Assembly: GCF_024385505.1 (NCBI RefSeq)
Contig: NZ_JANFLT010000006.1
Coordinates: 372,001 to 436,000, forward strand
DNA length: 64,000 bases
Origin: Arthrobacter zhaoxinii
GTDB taxonomy: Bacteria > Actinomycetota > Actinomycetes > Actinomycetales > Micrococcaceae
Direction of reading: 5' to 3'
Of the stretch, positions 36,768 through 44,172 are shown piece by piece. Every line of letters starts with the position of its first letter. Within the stretch, counting starts at the first letter, position 1. Under the pieces are notes generated by a model. It was not told the DNA's origin, did no database searches, and saw only the letters and a list, made by a program, of their open reading frames with translations. The position numbers and the translations under genes were made by a program.

Positions 36768-37484
36768 ATGGCCGAACCACAGCCGCAGTCGGTGGTCGAA
36801 GAACTCGTCGCCGTCCTGCTGGCCGGTTCGGACACTGAGGCGTTCCTCACGGAAGCGGCAGGTGTTGCCGCCCGCAGGATGGGCCTCTCCCCGCCGGACG
36901 GGTGCTCGATTGCCGTTGAACGCAGCCGCCGTCCCCGGCTTGCCGTCCGGACCGAGGGTCTGGCGGGGATGGCCGCAGATGATGAGTACGGGCCCGGCAG
37001 CCCGGGCGGCACGGTGCTGGGCGGCGGACCCGACGTCGTGGTGTCGGACCTGGCTGCAGCGCACCGCTGGACCACCCTGTCAGGCGCGGAAGACCACGGC
37101 ATCCGGGCGGTCGCCGTCGTCGCCCTGCCGCTGCAGGGGGACCGCGGGGCCCTCAGCTGCTATTCGGCCTCCGCATACGCCTTCGGACCGGAGGAAATGG
37201 CCGGTGTACACGCCGTTGCAGCTGAGAGTGCCAAGGCCCTCCGGCTGGCACTGCTGCTCGATGCCCACGCCAACCGGGCGGCGAACCTCCAGGCGGCCTT
37301 GGAATCACGGACCGTGGTGGACCTGGCTGCGGGCATCATCATGGGACAGAACGGCTGCGGCCAGCAGGCCGCGATCGACATCCTCCGCAGCGTCTCGAAC
37401 AGCCGCAACATCAAGATCCGCAACGTCGCAGCCGGAGTGGTGGCTGCGGTGAGCGACCGGGTGAGCACCCATTTCGATGAGTGA
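36768..37484 (+). CDS. GAF-ANTAR RNA-binding antiterminator protein
   Basis: Cytosolic regulator of 238 residues: GAF-type sensor (about 15-160) followed by an ANTAR domain (about 170-232). The ANTAR part shows the expected three helices with conserved ALESRTVVDLAAGIIMGQ and a second helix GCGQQAAIDILRSVS. ANTAR proteins bind paired hairpins in RNA and prevent termination. ATG 36768 has AAGGAG 6 nt upstream. The ligand of the GAF domain is unknown; no kinase partner is adjacent. Confidence 0.88.
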   Translation: MAEPQPQSVVEELVAVLLAGSDTEAFLTEAAGVAARRMGLSPPDGCSIAVERSRRPRLAVRTEGLAGMAADDEYGPGSPGGTVLGGGPDVVVSDLAAAHRWTTLSGAEDHGIRAVAVVALPLQGDRGALSCYSASAYAFGPEEMAGVHAVAAESAKALRLALLLDAHANRAANLQAALESRTVVDLAAGIIMGQNGCGQQAAIDILRSVSNSRNIKIRNVAAGVVAAVSDRVSTHFDE

Positions 37485-37501
37485 GCAGCGGCGGGCACGG
37501 G

Positions 37502-37507
37502 TAGGAT
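37502..37507 (+). promoter_or_regulatory. Putative -10 (TAGGAT) of the epimerase gene
   Basis: TAGGAT is followed by 8 nt and ATG 37516; no ribosome binding site is present. Confidence 0.35.
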
Positions 37508-37515
37508 AAGGCGGC

Positions 37516-38475
37516 ATGAACGCAACCGGCAGCGAACCCGCGGAGGCCGTCCCGGCCACCGGCACGCAGTACGAAATCACCCGCGGCAGTGCCCGTGCCG
37601 TCATTGGATCCCTGGGCGGTGCGCTCCGCCGGTACACGGTTGACGGTGTGGACCTGTTCCAGACCTACCCGGACAGCGCCATCCCTCCGTCCGCCAACGG
37701 CGTGCTCCTTGCCCCGTGGCCCAACCGCGTGGCGGACGGGCGCTGGAAGCTGGACGGACAGACCCAGCAGCTGGACATTACCGAGCCCTCGCGCGGGCAT
37801 GCCAGCCACGGCCTGCTGCGCAACACCGGCTACACGGTCCGGGAACAGGTTCCCGGTGCCGTGGAACTGGAGGCCGGGATCTTCCCGCAGCACGGATATC
37901 CGTTCCACCTGCTGCACCGCGTGCGCTACAGCCTCGACGACGACGGCGGCCTGCACGTGCACCAGAGCCTGACCAACCAGGGCGGAGCAGAGGCCCCCGT
38001 AGCCCTCGGTGCCCATCCCTTCCTTCGGCTCGGCGACGTACCGACCGAAGACCTGGTGCTGACCGTGGCTGCATCAACAGTGCTGACCGTCGATGACCGG
38101 CTCATTCCCACCGGCCGGCAGGAGCCCGCCGGAACAGCGGACCTCCGGGCCGGAGTGCGGGTGGGCGGCCTGTTGCTGGACAGCGCGTACACGGACCTCG
38201 CCCTGGACGACACCGGCCCCGACGGCGCGGCGCACCGGTATGTCCTCGGGGCCCCGGACGGACGCACGGTCAGCCTCTGGGCCGGACCCGAATGCCGTTA
38301 CGTCCATGTCTTCGTCACCGACACCTTCCCCGGCCAGCCCCGGGCCGTGGCCCTGGAGCCGATGACGGCGCCGGCCAATGCACTCAACTCCGGGGAAGGA
38401 CTGGTCTGGCTGGCACCCGGTCGGACTTTTTCCGCCCGCTGGGGCATCAGGGGCGAGTTGGCTCCGGCGCGGTAA
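37516..38475 (+). CDS. Aldose 1-epimerase family protein
   Basis: Galactose-mutarotase-like beta-sandwich protein, 319 residues. Conserved parts: LGGALRRYTVDGVDL near 31-45, LAPWPNRVADGRW (about 69-81, the NR of the substrate site), HASHGLLRNTGY (about 95-106, catalytic His), and ALGAHPFLRLG (about 157-167). It likely equilibrates alpha/beta sugar anomers or sugar phosphates. C-terminal EPMTAPANALNSGEGL is also typical (catalytic Glu follows in this family). Single gene, leaderless-looking. Confidence 0.88.
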   Translation: MNATGSEPAEAVPATGTQYEITRGSARAVIGSLGGALRRYTVDGVDLFQTYPDSAIPPSANGVLLAPWPNRVADGRWKLDGQTQQLDITEPSRGHASHGLLRNTGYTVREQVPGAVELEAGIFPQHGYPFHLLHRVRYSLDDDGGLHVHQSLTNQGGAEAPVALGAHPFLRLGDVPTEDLVLTVAASTVLTVDDRLIPTGRQEPAGTADLRAGVRVGGLLLDSAYTDLALDDTGPDGAAHRYVLGAPDGRTVSLWAGPECRYVHVFVTDTFPGQPRAVALEPMTAPANALNSGEGLVWLAPGRTFSARWGIRGELAPAR

Positions 38476-38535
38476 CACCACGGATAGGCACGTAAAGAGG
38501 GGTCCGGGCGAAGCGGGATATGGAAAGATGGCCCC

Positions 38536-39774
38536 ATGAAACCCCACGTACGCCGCACGGCGGCGCCCCGCGCGCTGCAGGCGGCGGCGGCGAACTCCAG
38601 CCGGAACAATGACGAGGTCCCCTTCGCCCTGCGGGTCAGCGCAGCCTGGGCCTGGCGCCTCGGAATTGTCCTGGTTGTCGGCGCCGGCCTCGTCTGGATC
38701 CTGAGCCACTTCTCGCTGCTGATTATTCCGCTGATGGTCGCCGCCCTGCTGGCCGGGCTTTTGTCACCGGTCACCAAGTGGCTGCGCCGGAACCGGTTGC
38801 CCGGCGGACTGTCCGTGGCAGTGACCATCGTGGCGTTCCTGGGTGTCATCACCGCTGCCCTGGCACTGGTGGGACGGCAGCTCGCCCTCGGCTTCCGCGA
38901 CCTCTGGGGAGAGACGCTGCAGGGCGTCCGCCAGGTCCAGGACTGGTTGTCCTCCGGGCCGCTGAACATCACGGCAGGCGACCTGGATTCGTTGTTCGAC
39001 GAGGCCAGCACCACCCTGCAGGACAACTCGGCCAACATCCTTTCCGGTGCCCTGAGCGTGGGCAGCAGCGCCGGCCACTTCGCCGCCGGCATTCTCCTGA
39101 CCCTTTTCGCCCTGGTCTTCTTCCTGCTGGACGGGCGCCGGATCTGGGAATTCACCTCCGGGCTGCTGCCCCGCCGCGCACGGCCAGCCGCCTATGGAGC
39201 CGGCATCCACGGCTGGGAATCCATGGTCAACTACGTGCGGGTGCAGGTGATGGTGGCACTTATCGACGCCGTCGGGATCGGCGCCGGTGCGGCCCTGATC
39301 GGCGTACCGCTGGCCCTTCCGCTCGGGGTCCTGGTGTTCCTGGGCTCGTTTGTTCCGCTGGTCGGCGCGTTTGTCACCGGCTTCGTGGCCGTCCTGCTGG
39401 CGCTGGTGGCCAACGGCGGCGTCAACGCGCTGATCATGCTGGGCATCGTCCTCCTGGTGCAGCAGCTGGAATCGCACATCCTGCAGCCGCTGGTCATGGG
39501 CCGGGCCGTGTCCCTCCATCCGCTGGCCGTGATCCTGGCGGTCACGGGCGGCTCCCTCGCCGCGGGGATCCCCGGAGCCCTGTTCTCCGTGCCGCTGCTG
39601 GCCATCCTCAACACGATGATCCGTTACATCGCGGCACGGGGCTGGGAGGACGACCTGGCCATCGAACCGGACGACGGGAACGACGACGGCGGCCCGGCGG
39701 AGGGGGAAAGCGGTTCCGGTGCAGGTTCCGGTACAGAGGATGAGCCTGCTGCAGGGAAGGAACGCCGGCCATGA
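38536..39774 (+). CDS. AI-2E (PerM) family transporter
   Basis: Integral membrane protein of the AI-2E/PerM family, 412 residues, about eight helices, with the typical periplasmic/cytoplasmic amphipathic region (about 110-190) between helices 3 and 4 and the conserved GxxxPLGVLVFLGSFVPLVGAF-like segment (about 262-280). The family includes autoinducer-2 exporters and Na+/H+ antiporters, so the substrate is open. The last 40 residues are Asp/Gly/Glu-rich and disordered. Overlaps ilvA by 4 bp. Confidence 0.88.
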   Translation: MKPHVRRTAAPRALQAAAANSSRNNDEVPFALRVSAAWAWRLGIVLVVGAGLVWILSHFSLLIIPLMVAALLAGLLSPVTKWLRRNRLPGGLSVAVTIVAFLGVITAALALVGRQLALGFRDLWGETLQGVRQVQDWLSSGPLNITAGDLDSLFDEASTTLQDNSANILSGALSVGSSAGHFAAGILLTLFALVFFLLDGRRIWEFTSGLLPRRARPAAYGAGIHGWESMVNYVRVQVMVALIDAVGIGAGAALIGVPLALPLGVLVFLGSFVPLVGAFVTGFVAVLLALVANGGVNALIMLGIVLLVQQLESHILQPLVMGRAVSLHPLAVILAVTGGSLAAGIPGALFSVPLLAILNTMIRYIAARGWEDDLAIEPDDGNDDGGPAEGESGSGAGSGTEDEPAAGKERRP

Positions 39775-41012
39775 CCGATCAGCCTCTGCTGCCGGTGACG
39801 CTGGACGACATCCGTGCGGCTGCGAAGCTCCTCGACGGCGTTATTGCCCACACCCCCGTCGAGTCGTCCCGGGCGCTGGCCCGCGAGACCGGATCACCCG
39901 TCTACCTCAAATGTGAAAACCTGCAGCGGGCAGGTTCCTTCAAGGTCCGCGGCGCCTACGTCCTGATGGCCAAGCTGTCCCCTGCGGACAAGGCCCGGGG
40001 AGTGGTGGCGGCCTCCGCTGGAAACCACGCCCAGGGTGTGGCGGTGGCCGCCGCGCGGCTGGGCATCGCCGCCCGGATCTACATGCCGCTGGGAGTGGCG
40101 CTGCCCAAGCTGGCTGCCACCCGGGGGCACGGCGCCGAGGTGATCCTCCACGGCCACACCGTGGACGACGCCCTGGCAGAAGCCCAGCGCTACGCGGACC
40201 GGACGGGTGCCGTTTTCGTCCACCCGTTTGACAACGTGGACGTGGTGGCGGGGCAGGGAACCATCGGCCTCGAGCTGCTGGACCAGATACCGGACCTGGA
40301 CACCGTACTGATGGGGGTGGGCGGCGGCGGCCTGCTCGCCGGCGTCGCCGTCGCACTCAAATCCCGCGCCCGGGAGCTGGACCGGGAGATCCGGGTCATC
40401 GGCGTCCAGGCGGAGAACGCAGCCTCCTATCCGCCGTCGCTGGCAGCTGACGCCCTGGTGCCCCTGACCCGGGTCAGTACCATCGCGGACGGCATCGCCG
40501 TCGGGCGTCCCGGACAGTTGCCGTTCTCCATCATCCGTGAACTGGTGGACGATGTGGTGACGGTCAGCGAGGACTCCCTTGCCCGCGCGCTGATTTTCCT
40601 CCTTGAACGTGCCAAGATGGTCGTGGAACCGGCAGGAGCCGTGGGAGTGGCCGCCTTGATGGACGGGAAGATCGACAACCCCGGAAACACGGCAGTGATC
40701 CTCTCCGGCGGCAATATCGACCCGATGCTGATGCTGAAGGTCATCCAGCGGGGACTGGCGGCTGCGGGCCGTTATCTGGTGGTTCGCATCCTCCTTGACG
40801 ACCGTCCCGGGTCCTTGGCCACCATCTCGCGGATCATCGCGGAATCGGATGCCAATGTCACAGGAGTGGACCATACGAGGGTAGGAGGATCCATCAGCAT
40901 GGGAGATGTCGCCATCACCATCAACATGGAAACGAAGGGCCACGAGCACTGCGAACTGGTGCTGAAGAACCTGCGTGCCGTGGGTTTCCAGCCCGTAGTG
41001 CTGGCGGGTTAA
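39771..41012 (+). CDS. ilvA: Threonine ammonia-lyase with ACT domain
   Basis: PLP enzyme converting threonine to 2-oxobutyrate and ammonia, 413 residues. K58 in GSFKVRGA is the Schiff-base lysine; SAGNHAQGVA (about 83-92) and the phosphate-cradle GVGGGGLLAG (about 183-192) are intact. A single ACT domain (about 332-412) suggests allosteric control; the length matches the catabolic/short biosynthetic type. ATG 39771 overlaps the AI-2E stop (ATGA). A rhomboid gene follows after 4 bp. Confidence 0.94.
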   Translation: MTDQPLLPVTLDDIRAAAKLLDGVIAHTPVESSRALARETGSPVYLKCENLQRAGSFKVRGAYVLMAKLSPADKARGVVAASAGNHAQGVAVAAARLGIAARIYMPLGVALPKLAATRGHGAEVILHGHTVDDALAEAQRYADRTGAVFVHPFDNVDVVAGQGTIGLELLDQIPDLDTVLMGVGGGGLLAGVAVALKSRARELDREIRVIGVQAENAASYPPSLAADALVPLTRVSTIADGIAVGRPGQLPFSIIRELVDDVVTVSEDSLARALIFLLERAKMVVEPAGAVGVAALMDGKIDNPGNTAVILSGGNIDPMLMLKVIQRGLAAAGRYLVVRILLDDRPGSLATISRIIAESDANVTGVDHTRVGGSISMGDVAITINMETKGHEHCELVLKNLRAVGFQPVVLAG

Positions 41013-41016
41013 GCCG

Positions 41017-41592
41017 ATGGCTTCCTCCCGCGTACGCACCGCTCTGACCGGCTCGCTGCTGTTTGCCGCCGCGCTGTGGGCGGTGTACCTGCTCACCTTC
41101 CTCATCAAACCGATCGTCTTTCCGCTGCTGGGCATCCTGCCGCGGCAGCTGGAGGGGCTCGACGGCGTGGTGTTCGCTCCGCTGCTGCATGCCGGCACCT
41201 CCCATCTCCTGGGCAATACCCTGCCCCTGATCGTCTTTTCCTTCCTGACCCTGCTGGAGGGGGTCCGCCGGTTCGCATCGGTGCTGGCCATCTCCTGGCT
41301 GTGCTCGGGAATCGGCGTGTGGCTGTTCGGCGCCGGGCTGACCGTGGGGGTTTCGGGCGTGGTGTTCGGGCTCTTCGCGTATCTGATCGTCCGCGGCTTC
41401 TATAACCGGAACGTTGCCCAGATCCTGCTCAGCGGCGTGCTGTTCCTGATTTACGGATCAATCCTCTGGGGCCTTTTCCCCACGTCCTGGGGCGTCTCGT
41501 GGCAGGCGCACCTGTTCGGCGCGGCCGGCGGGGTGCTAGCCGCCGTCGTGCTGCGCCGGGACGCATCAACGCAAAGGCGGGCCCTCCCGTAG
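41017..41592 (+). CDS. Rhomboid family intramembrane serine protease
   Basis: Compact rhomboid, 191 residues and six helices. Catalytic dyad S113 (GVSG) and H165 (WQAHLFGAAGG); H58, H63 and N67 in HAGTSHLLGN form the oxyanion region. Cleaves membrane proteins within the bilayer; no substrate is known. ATG 41017 is 4 bp after ilvA with GCGGG only as a weak ribosome site. Its last codons lie within the terminator hairpin shared with the convergent greA. Confidence 0.9.
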   Translation: MASSRVRTALTGSLLFAAALWAVYLLTFLIKPIVFPLLGILPRQLEGLDGVVFAPLLHAGTSHLLGNTLPLIVFSFLTLLEGVRRFASVLAISWLCSGIGVWLFGAGLTVGVSGVVFGLFAYLIVRGFYNRNVAQILLSGVLFLIYGSILWGLFPTSWGVSWQAHLFGAAGGVLAAVVLRRDASTQRRALP

Positions 41593-41604
41593 GAGAGCCC
41601 GCCT
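41575..41604 (+). terminator. Terminator overlapping the end of the rhomboid gene
   Basis: 13-bp arms (41575-41587 with 41592-41604), one mismatch, 4-nt loop containing the stop codon region. May also serve greA on the other strand. Confidence 0.55.
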
Positions 41605-41624
41605 GCATTACCGGGTTACAAAGC

Positions 41625-42116
41625 CTAAGCGATATACGGCTTGGCGGAGATGATTTCCACGGAGATGCTCTTGCCGTTCGGCGCCGTGTAAGTGGTGCTG
41701 TCCCCGGCCTTGAGGCCCTGGATGGATGCACCCAGCGGAGACTTTTCGCTGTAGACGTCAATGCTGCTGTCACCGGCAATTTCACGGCTGCCCAGTAGGA
41801 AGGTCTCAACGTCGCCTGCAACCCGGGCTTCCACCAGCATGCCCGGTTCCACAACTCCGTCATCTGCCGGGGCTTCGCCAACGTGCGCGGTTTCAAGGAG
41901 CTGGGTCAGCTGGCGGATGCGGGCCTCGGTCTTGCCCTGCTCTTCCTTCGCTGCGTGGTAGCCGCCGTTTTCCTTGAGGTCGCCCTCAGAGCGTGCCTGC
42001 TCGATGCGGGCAACAATCTCCGTCCGTCCGGGGCCGGACAGATGCTCCAGTTCCGCCTTCAGGCGGTCATAAGACTCCTGCGTGAGCCAGGCGACAGATG
42101 CGCTGTTGGTGGACAC
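41625..42116 (-). CDS. greA: Transcription elongation factor GreA
   Basis: Rescues backtracked RNA polymerase by stimulating transcript cleavage, 163 residues. The N-terminal coiled coil (about 10-75) carries the conserved acidic tip in EGDLKENGGYHAAKEEQG (key DLKEN-YHAAK); the C-terminal FKBP-like domain spans about 85-160. Start GTG 42116 has AAGGAG 6 nt upstream; longer frames are rejected. As in M. tuberculosis (Rv1080c), it is followed upstream by the DUF4307 gene on the same strand and then mca divergently. Confidence 0.95.
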   Translation of the reverse strand: MSTNSASVAWLTQESYDRLKAELEHLSGPGRTEIVARIEQARSEGDLKENGGYHAAKEEQGKTEARIRQLTQLLETAHVGEAPADDGVVEPGMLVEARVAGDVETFLLGSREIAGDSSIDVYSEKSPLGASIQGLKAGDSTTYTAPNGKSISVEIISAKPYIA

Positions 42117-42203
42117 GGGTATCTCCTTATATAAACGTCCGGGCCATCTATTGGTCCGGCATGGCTGAGTGCCCGCCGGCCGGATCGGCCTGACAAGCAA
42201 AGA

Positions 42204-42269
42204 CCCCGCCGGGCGGAGACCGTCTGGTTTGGAATCTCTACCAAAGACCAGCCGGACACCTGGGCGGGG
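42204..42269 (-). terminator. Structured region between DUF4307 gene and greA
   Basis: Outer stem of at least 7 bp (42204-42210 with 42263-42269) plus an inner hairpin around CTGG-TTTGG/CCAAA-GA-CCAG. In minus-strand RNA it ends GGGGUCUUUGCUU, so it may terminate the DUF4307 transcript or act in the greA leader. Confidence 0.45.
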
Positions 42270-42340
42270 CATGTCGTGCTCTCCATACTAGTTTGCCCGC
42301 GGGCTTAACCCAATATGCGGGACGAAGACGTCAGCGGGGG

Positions 42341-42799
42341 CTAGTCCTCATCCAGAATCCAGCAGGTATTCACCCCGCCGGTGACCGCGGGGGAGTCCGT
42401 GCGGAGTTCCACCTGCTGGGTGCTGCTTTCCGGTGCCTCCGGGCCCAGGATCACCGTCTTCCAGCCGACGACGGCGTAGCTTTCATTGAGCGCCTGGACG
42501 GCGCAGGCGGCAGTGCTCCCGGCCGATTTGTCGACCTTGAAATCCACCACGACACGTCCGTCCTCCGGAAAGGTGAAGCCGACATCCTTGGAGGTCACCG
42601 TTCCGGTGGAGGACGGAACATTCATCCATGCCGCGGCCCCTACGCCCGCAGCCACGGCAGCAGACACCGCAATGATCCGCGCGCGCCGGGAGAGGCGCCG
42701 CTTTGGAGCGCCGTAGCGATTGGCTAATCTGGACTCAGACGTGGAAACGTCCGGCTGCTGGGGCGCCGACATCTCGTGCTGGCCTTCCGAAGTGCTCAC
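42341..42799 (-). CDS. DUF4307 family membrane protein
   Basis: Conserved actinobacterial protein of unknown function, 152 residues. A hydrophilic N-terminus of about 40 residues, basic RRLSRRAR, one membrane helix (about 42-59), then an extracytoplasmic domain of about 90 residues with two cysteines (ACAVQA and NTCWILDED), probably bridged. The GTG start is preceded 6 nt upstream by TAAAAT, so it is probably leaderless. Divergent from mca and upstream of greA, as in M. tuberculosis Rv1081c. Confidence 0.85.
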   Translation of the reverse strand: MSTSEGQHEMSAPQQPDVSTSESRLANRYGAPKRRLSRRARIIAVSAAVAAGVGAAAWMNVPSSTGTVTSKDVGFTFPEDGRVVVDFKVDKSAGSTAACAVQALNESYAVVGWKTVILGPEAPESSTQQVELRTDSPAVTGGVNTCWILDED

Positions 42800-42805
42800 A
42801 CCCCT

Positions 42806-42811
42806 ATTTTA
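42806..42811 (-). promoter_or_regulatory. Putative -10 (TAAAAT) of the DUF4307 gene
   Basis: Minus-strand TAAAAT, then 6 nt, then GTG 42799. Matches the consensus TATAAT at four to five positions. Confidence 0.45.
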
Positions 42812-42855
42812 GCCGTCGAATCCGCCGTCATAATCCGCTTACCTCAGGAGTTGCC

Positions 42856-43773
42856 TTGTCTGCCCGCGAAAGCACTGAATCCCGGAGTACCACCCCGCTG
42901 CGCCTGCTCGCGGTGCATGCCCACCCCGATGATGAGGCCAGCAAGGGTGCTGCCATGATGGCTTCCTACGCCGCCGCCGGCGTCGAGGTCATGGTGGCCA
43001 CCTGCACCGGCGGGGAGCGGGGCTCCATCCTCAACCCCGGCGCTGAAAGCGATCCTGCCGGCAAGCGGGACCTGGCCGGACTGCGCCGCAGGGAAATGGC
43101 CGCCGCGCAGGCAGCCCTGGGAATTCAGCACCGCTGGCTGGGATTCGCCGATTCCGGACTGCCCGAAGGGGATCCGCTGCCGGACCTCCCCATCGGGTGC
43201 TTTGCCCTGCAGCCGCTGGAACGGGCTGCGGCCCCGCTGGTGAAGCTGGTCCGCGAGTTCCGCCCGCACGTGATCATCAGTTACGACGAAAACGGCGGCT
43301 ATCCGCACCCGGACCACATCATGGCCCATAAGGTCGCCGTGGAAGCCTTTGCCGCCGCCGGCGACCCTGCACGGTACCCCGGGACGGGAGCCGCCTGGGA
43401 GCCCTTGAAGCTCTACTACGACCGGGCGTTCAACCCCGAGCGGTTCCGCGCACTGCACTTCGCGCTGGAAGAGGCCGGCCTGCAGTCCCCGTACGCCGAA
43501 CGGATCGCCGCCTGGCAGGAAACCGACACGGAAGGCCACCAGCCGCCGGTGCCCGTGCACTCCACCACCACTCAGATCGAATGCGGGGACTATTTCGAAG
43601 TCCGGGACGAGGCGCTGCGCAGCCACCGCACGCAGGTTGATCCGGAGGGCTTCTTCTTTGCGGTCAGCCCGGACCTCCAGCGCAAGGTCTGGCCCTGGGA
43701 GGATTACTCCCTGATTGAGTCCCGCGTGGAAACCGAACTCCCTGAGACCGACCTGTTCGCTGGCATACGATAG
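42856..43773 (+). CDS. mca: Mycothiol S-conjugate amidase
   Basis: Zinc amidase cleaving mycothiol S-conjugates of toxins to mercapturates and GlcN-inositol, 305 residues. Zinc ligands: H23 and D26 in HAHPDDE (21-27), and the later histidine in YPHPDHIMAHK. The C-terminal region (VPVHSTTTQIE, SHRTQVDPEGFFF) distinguishes Mca from the related MshB deacetylase. TTG 42856 is the start, with CAGGAG 5 nt upstream. Presence implies mycothiol as the low-molecular-weight thiol. Confidence 0.95.
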   Translation: MSARESTESRSTTPLRLLAVHAHPDDEASKGAAMMASYAAAGVEVMVATCTGGERGSILNPGAESDPAGKRDLAGLRRREMAAAQAALGIQHRWLGFADSGLPEGDPLPDLPIGCFALQPLERAAAPLVKLVREFRPHVIISYDENGGYPHPDHIMAHKVAVEAFAAAGDPARYPGTGAAWEPLKLYYDRAFNPERFRALHFALEEAGLQSPYAERIAAWQETDTEGHQPPVPVHSTTTQIECGDYFEVRDEALRSHRTQVDPEGFFFAVSPDLQRKVWPWEDYSLIESRVETELPETDLFAGIR

Positions 43774-43823
43774 AGCCTTAGGAACCGCAGGTTCCGCCGC
43801 AGTATCTACAAGAGAGAAATACC

Positions 43824-44162
43824 GTGAACTTCCTGTACAGCCTGGCTACGGCCGTCACCCCGGCACCCGAGGAGACCCTCGCGCCGGGAGTTGCCGCAGA
43901 AGACGTCACCCCGGGCCTGCTGGGGTTCCTCTTTACGCTCTTCATGGTGATTGCGATCATCTTCCTGATCCGCGATATGACGAAGCGGATCCGGCGGGTC
44001 CGTTACCGGGAGCAGGTGATTGCGGCTGAGGGGACCGCAGACCGCGACGCCTCCGGCAGCGAAGCCCCCGGCAGCCCGGATGCCCCCCGGACGGCGCTTC
44101 ACCTGGATAAGGCCGTGGATGATCCCGCGGACCGGGACAGCACCTGGGACCACCTGAGGTAA
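43824..44162 (+). CDS. Small membrane protein downstream of mca
   Basis: 112 residues from a GTG with AGAGAG-like sequence upstream. A short N-terminal segment, one membrane helix (about 34-50), a basic stretch TKRIRRVRYRE and a hydrophilic acidic C-terminus ending STWDHLR. No function known; a protein of this kind follows mca in many actinobacteria (M. tuberculosis Rv1083). It lies between mca and the DUF255 gene on the same strand, 10 bp from the latter. Confidence 0.75.
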   Translation: MNFLYSLATAVTPAPEETLAPGVAAEDVTPGLLGFLFTLFMVIAIIFLIRDMTKRIRRVRYREQVIAAEGTADRDASGSEAPGSPDAPRTALHLDKAVDDPADRDSTWDHLR

Positions 44163-44172
44163 CGGGCACCCC

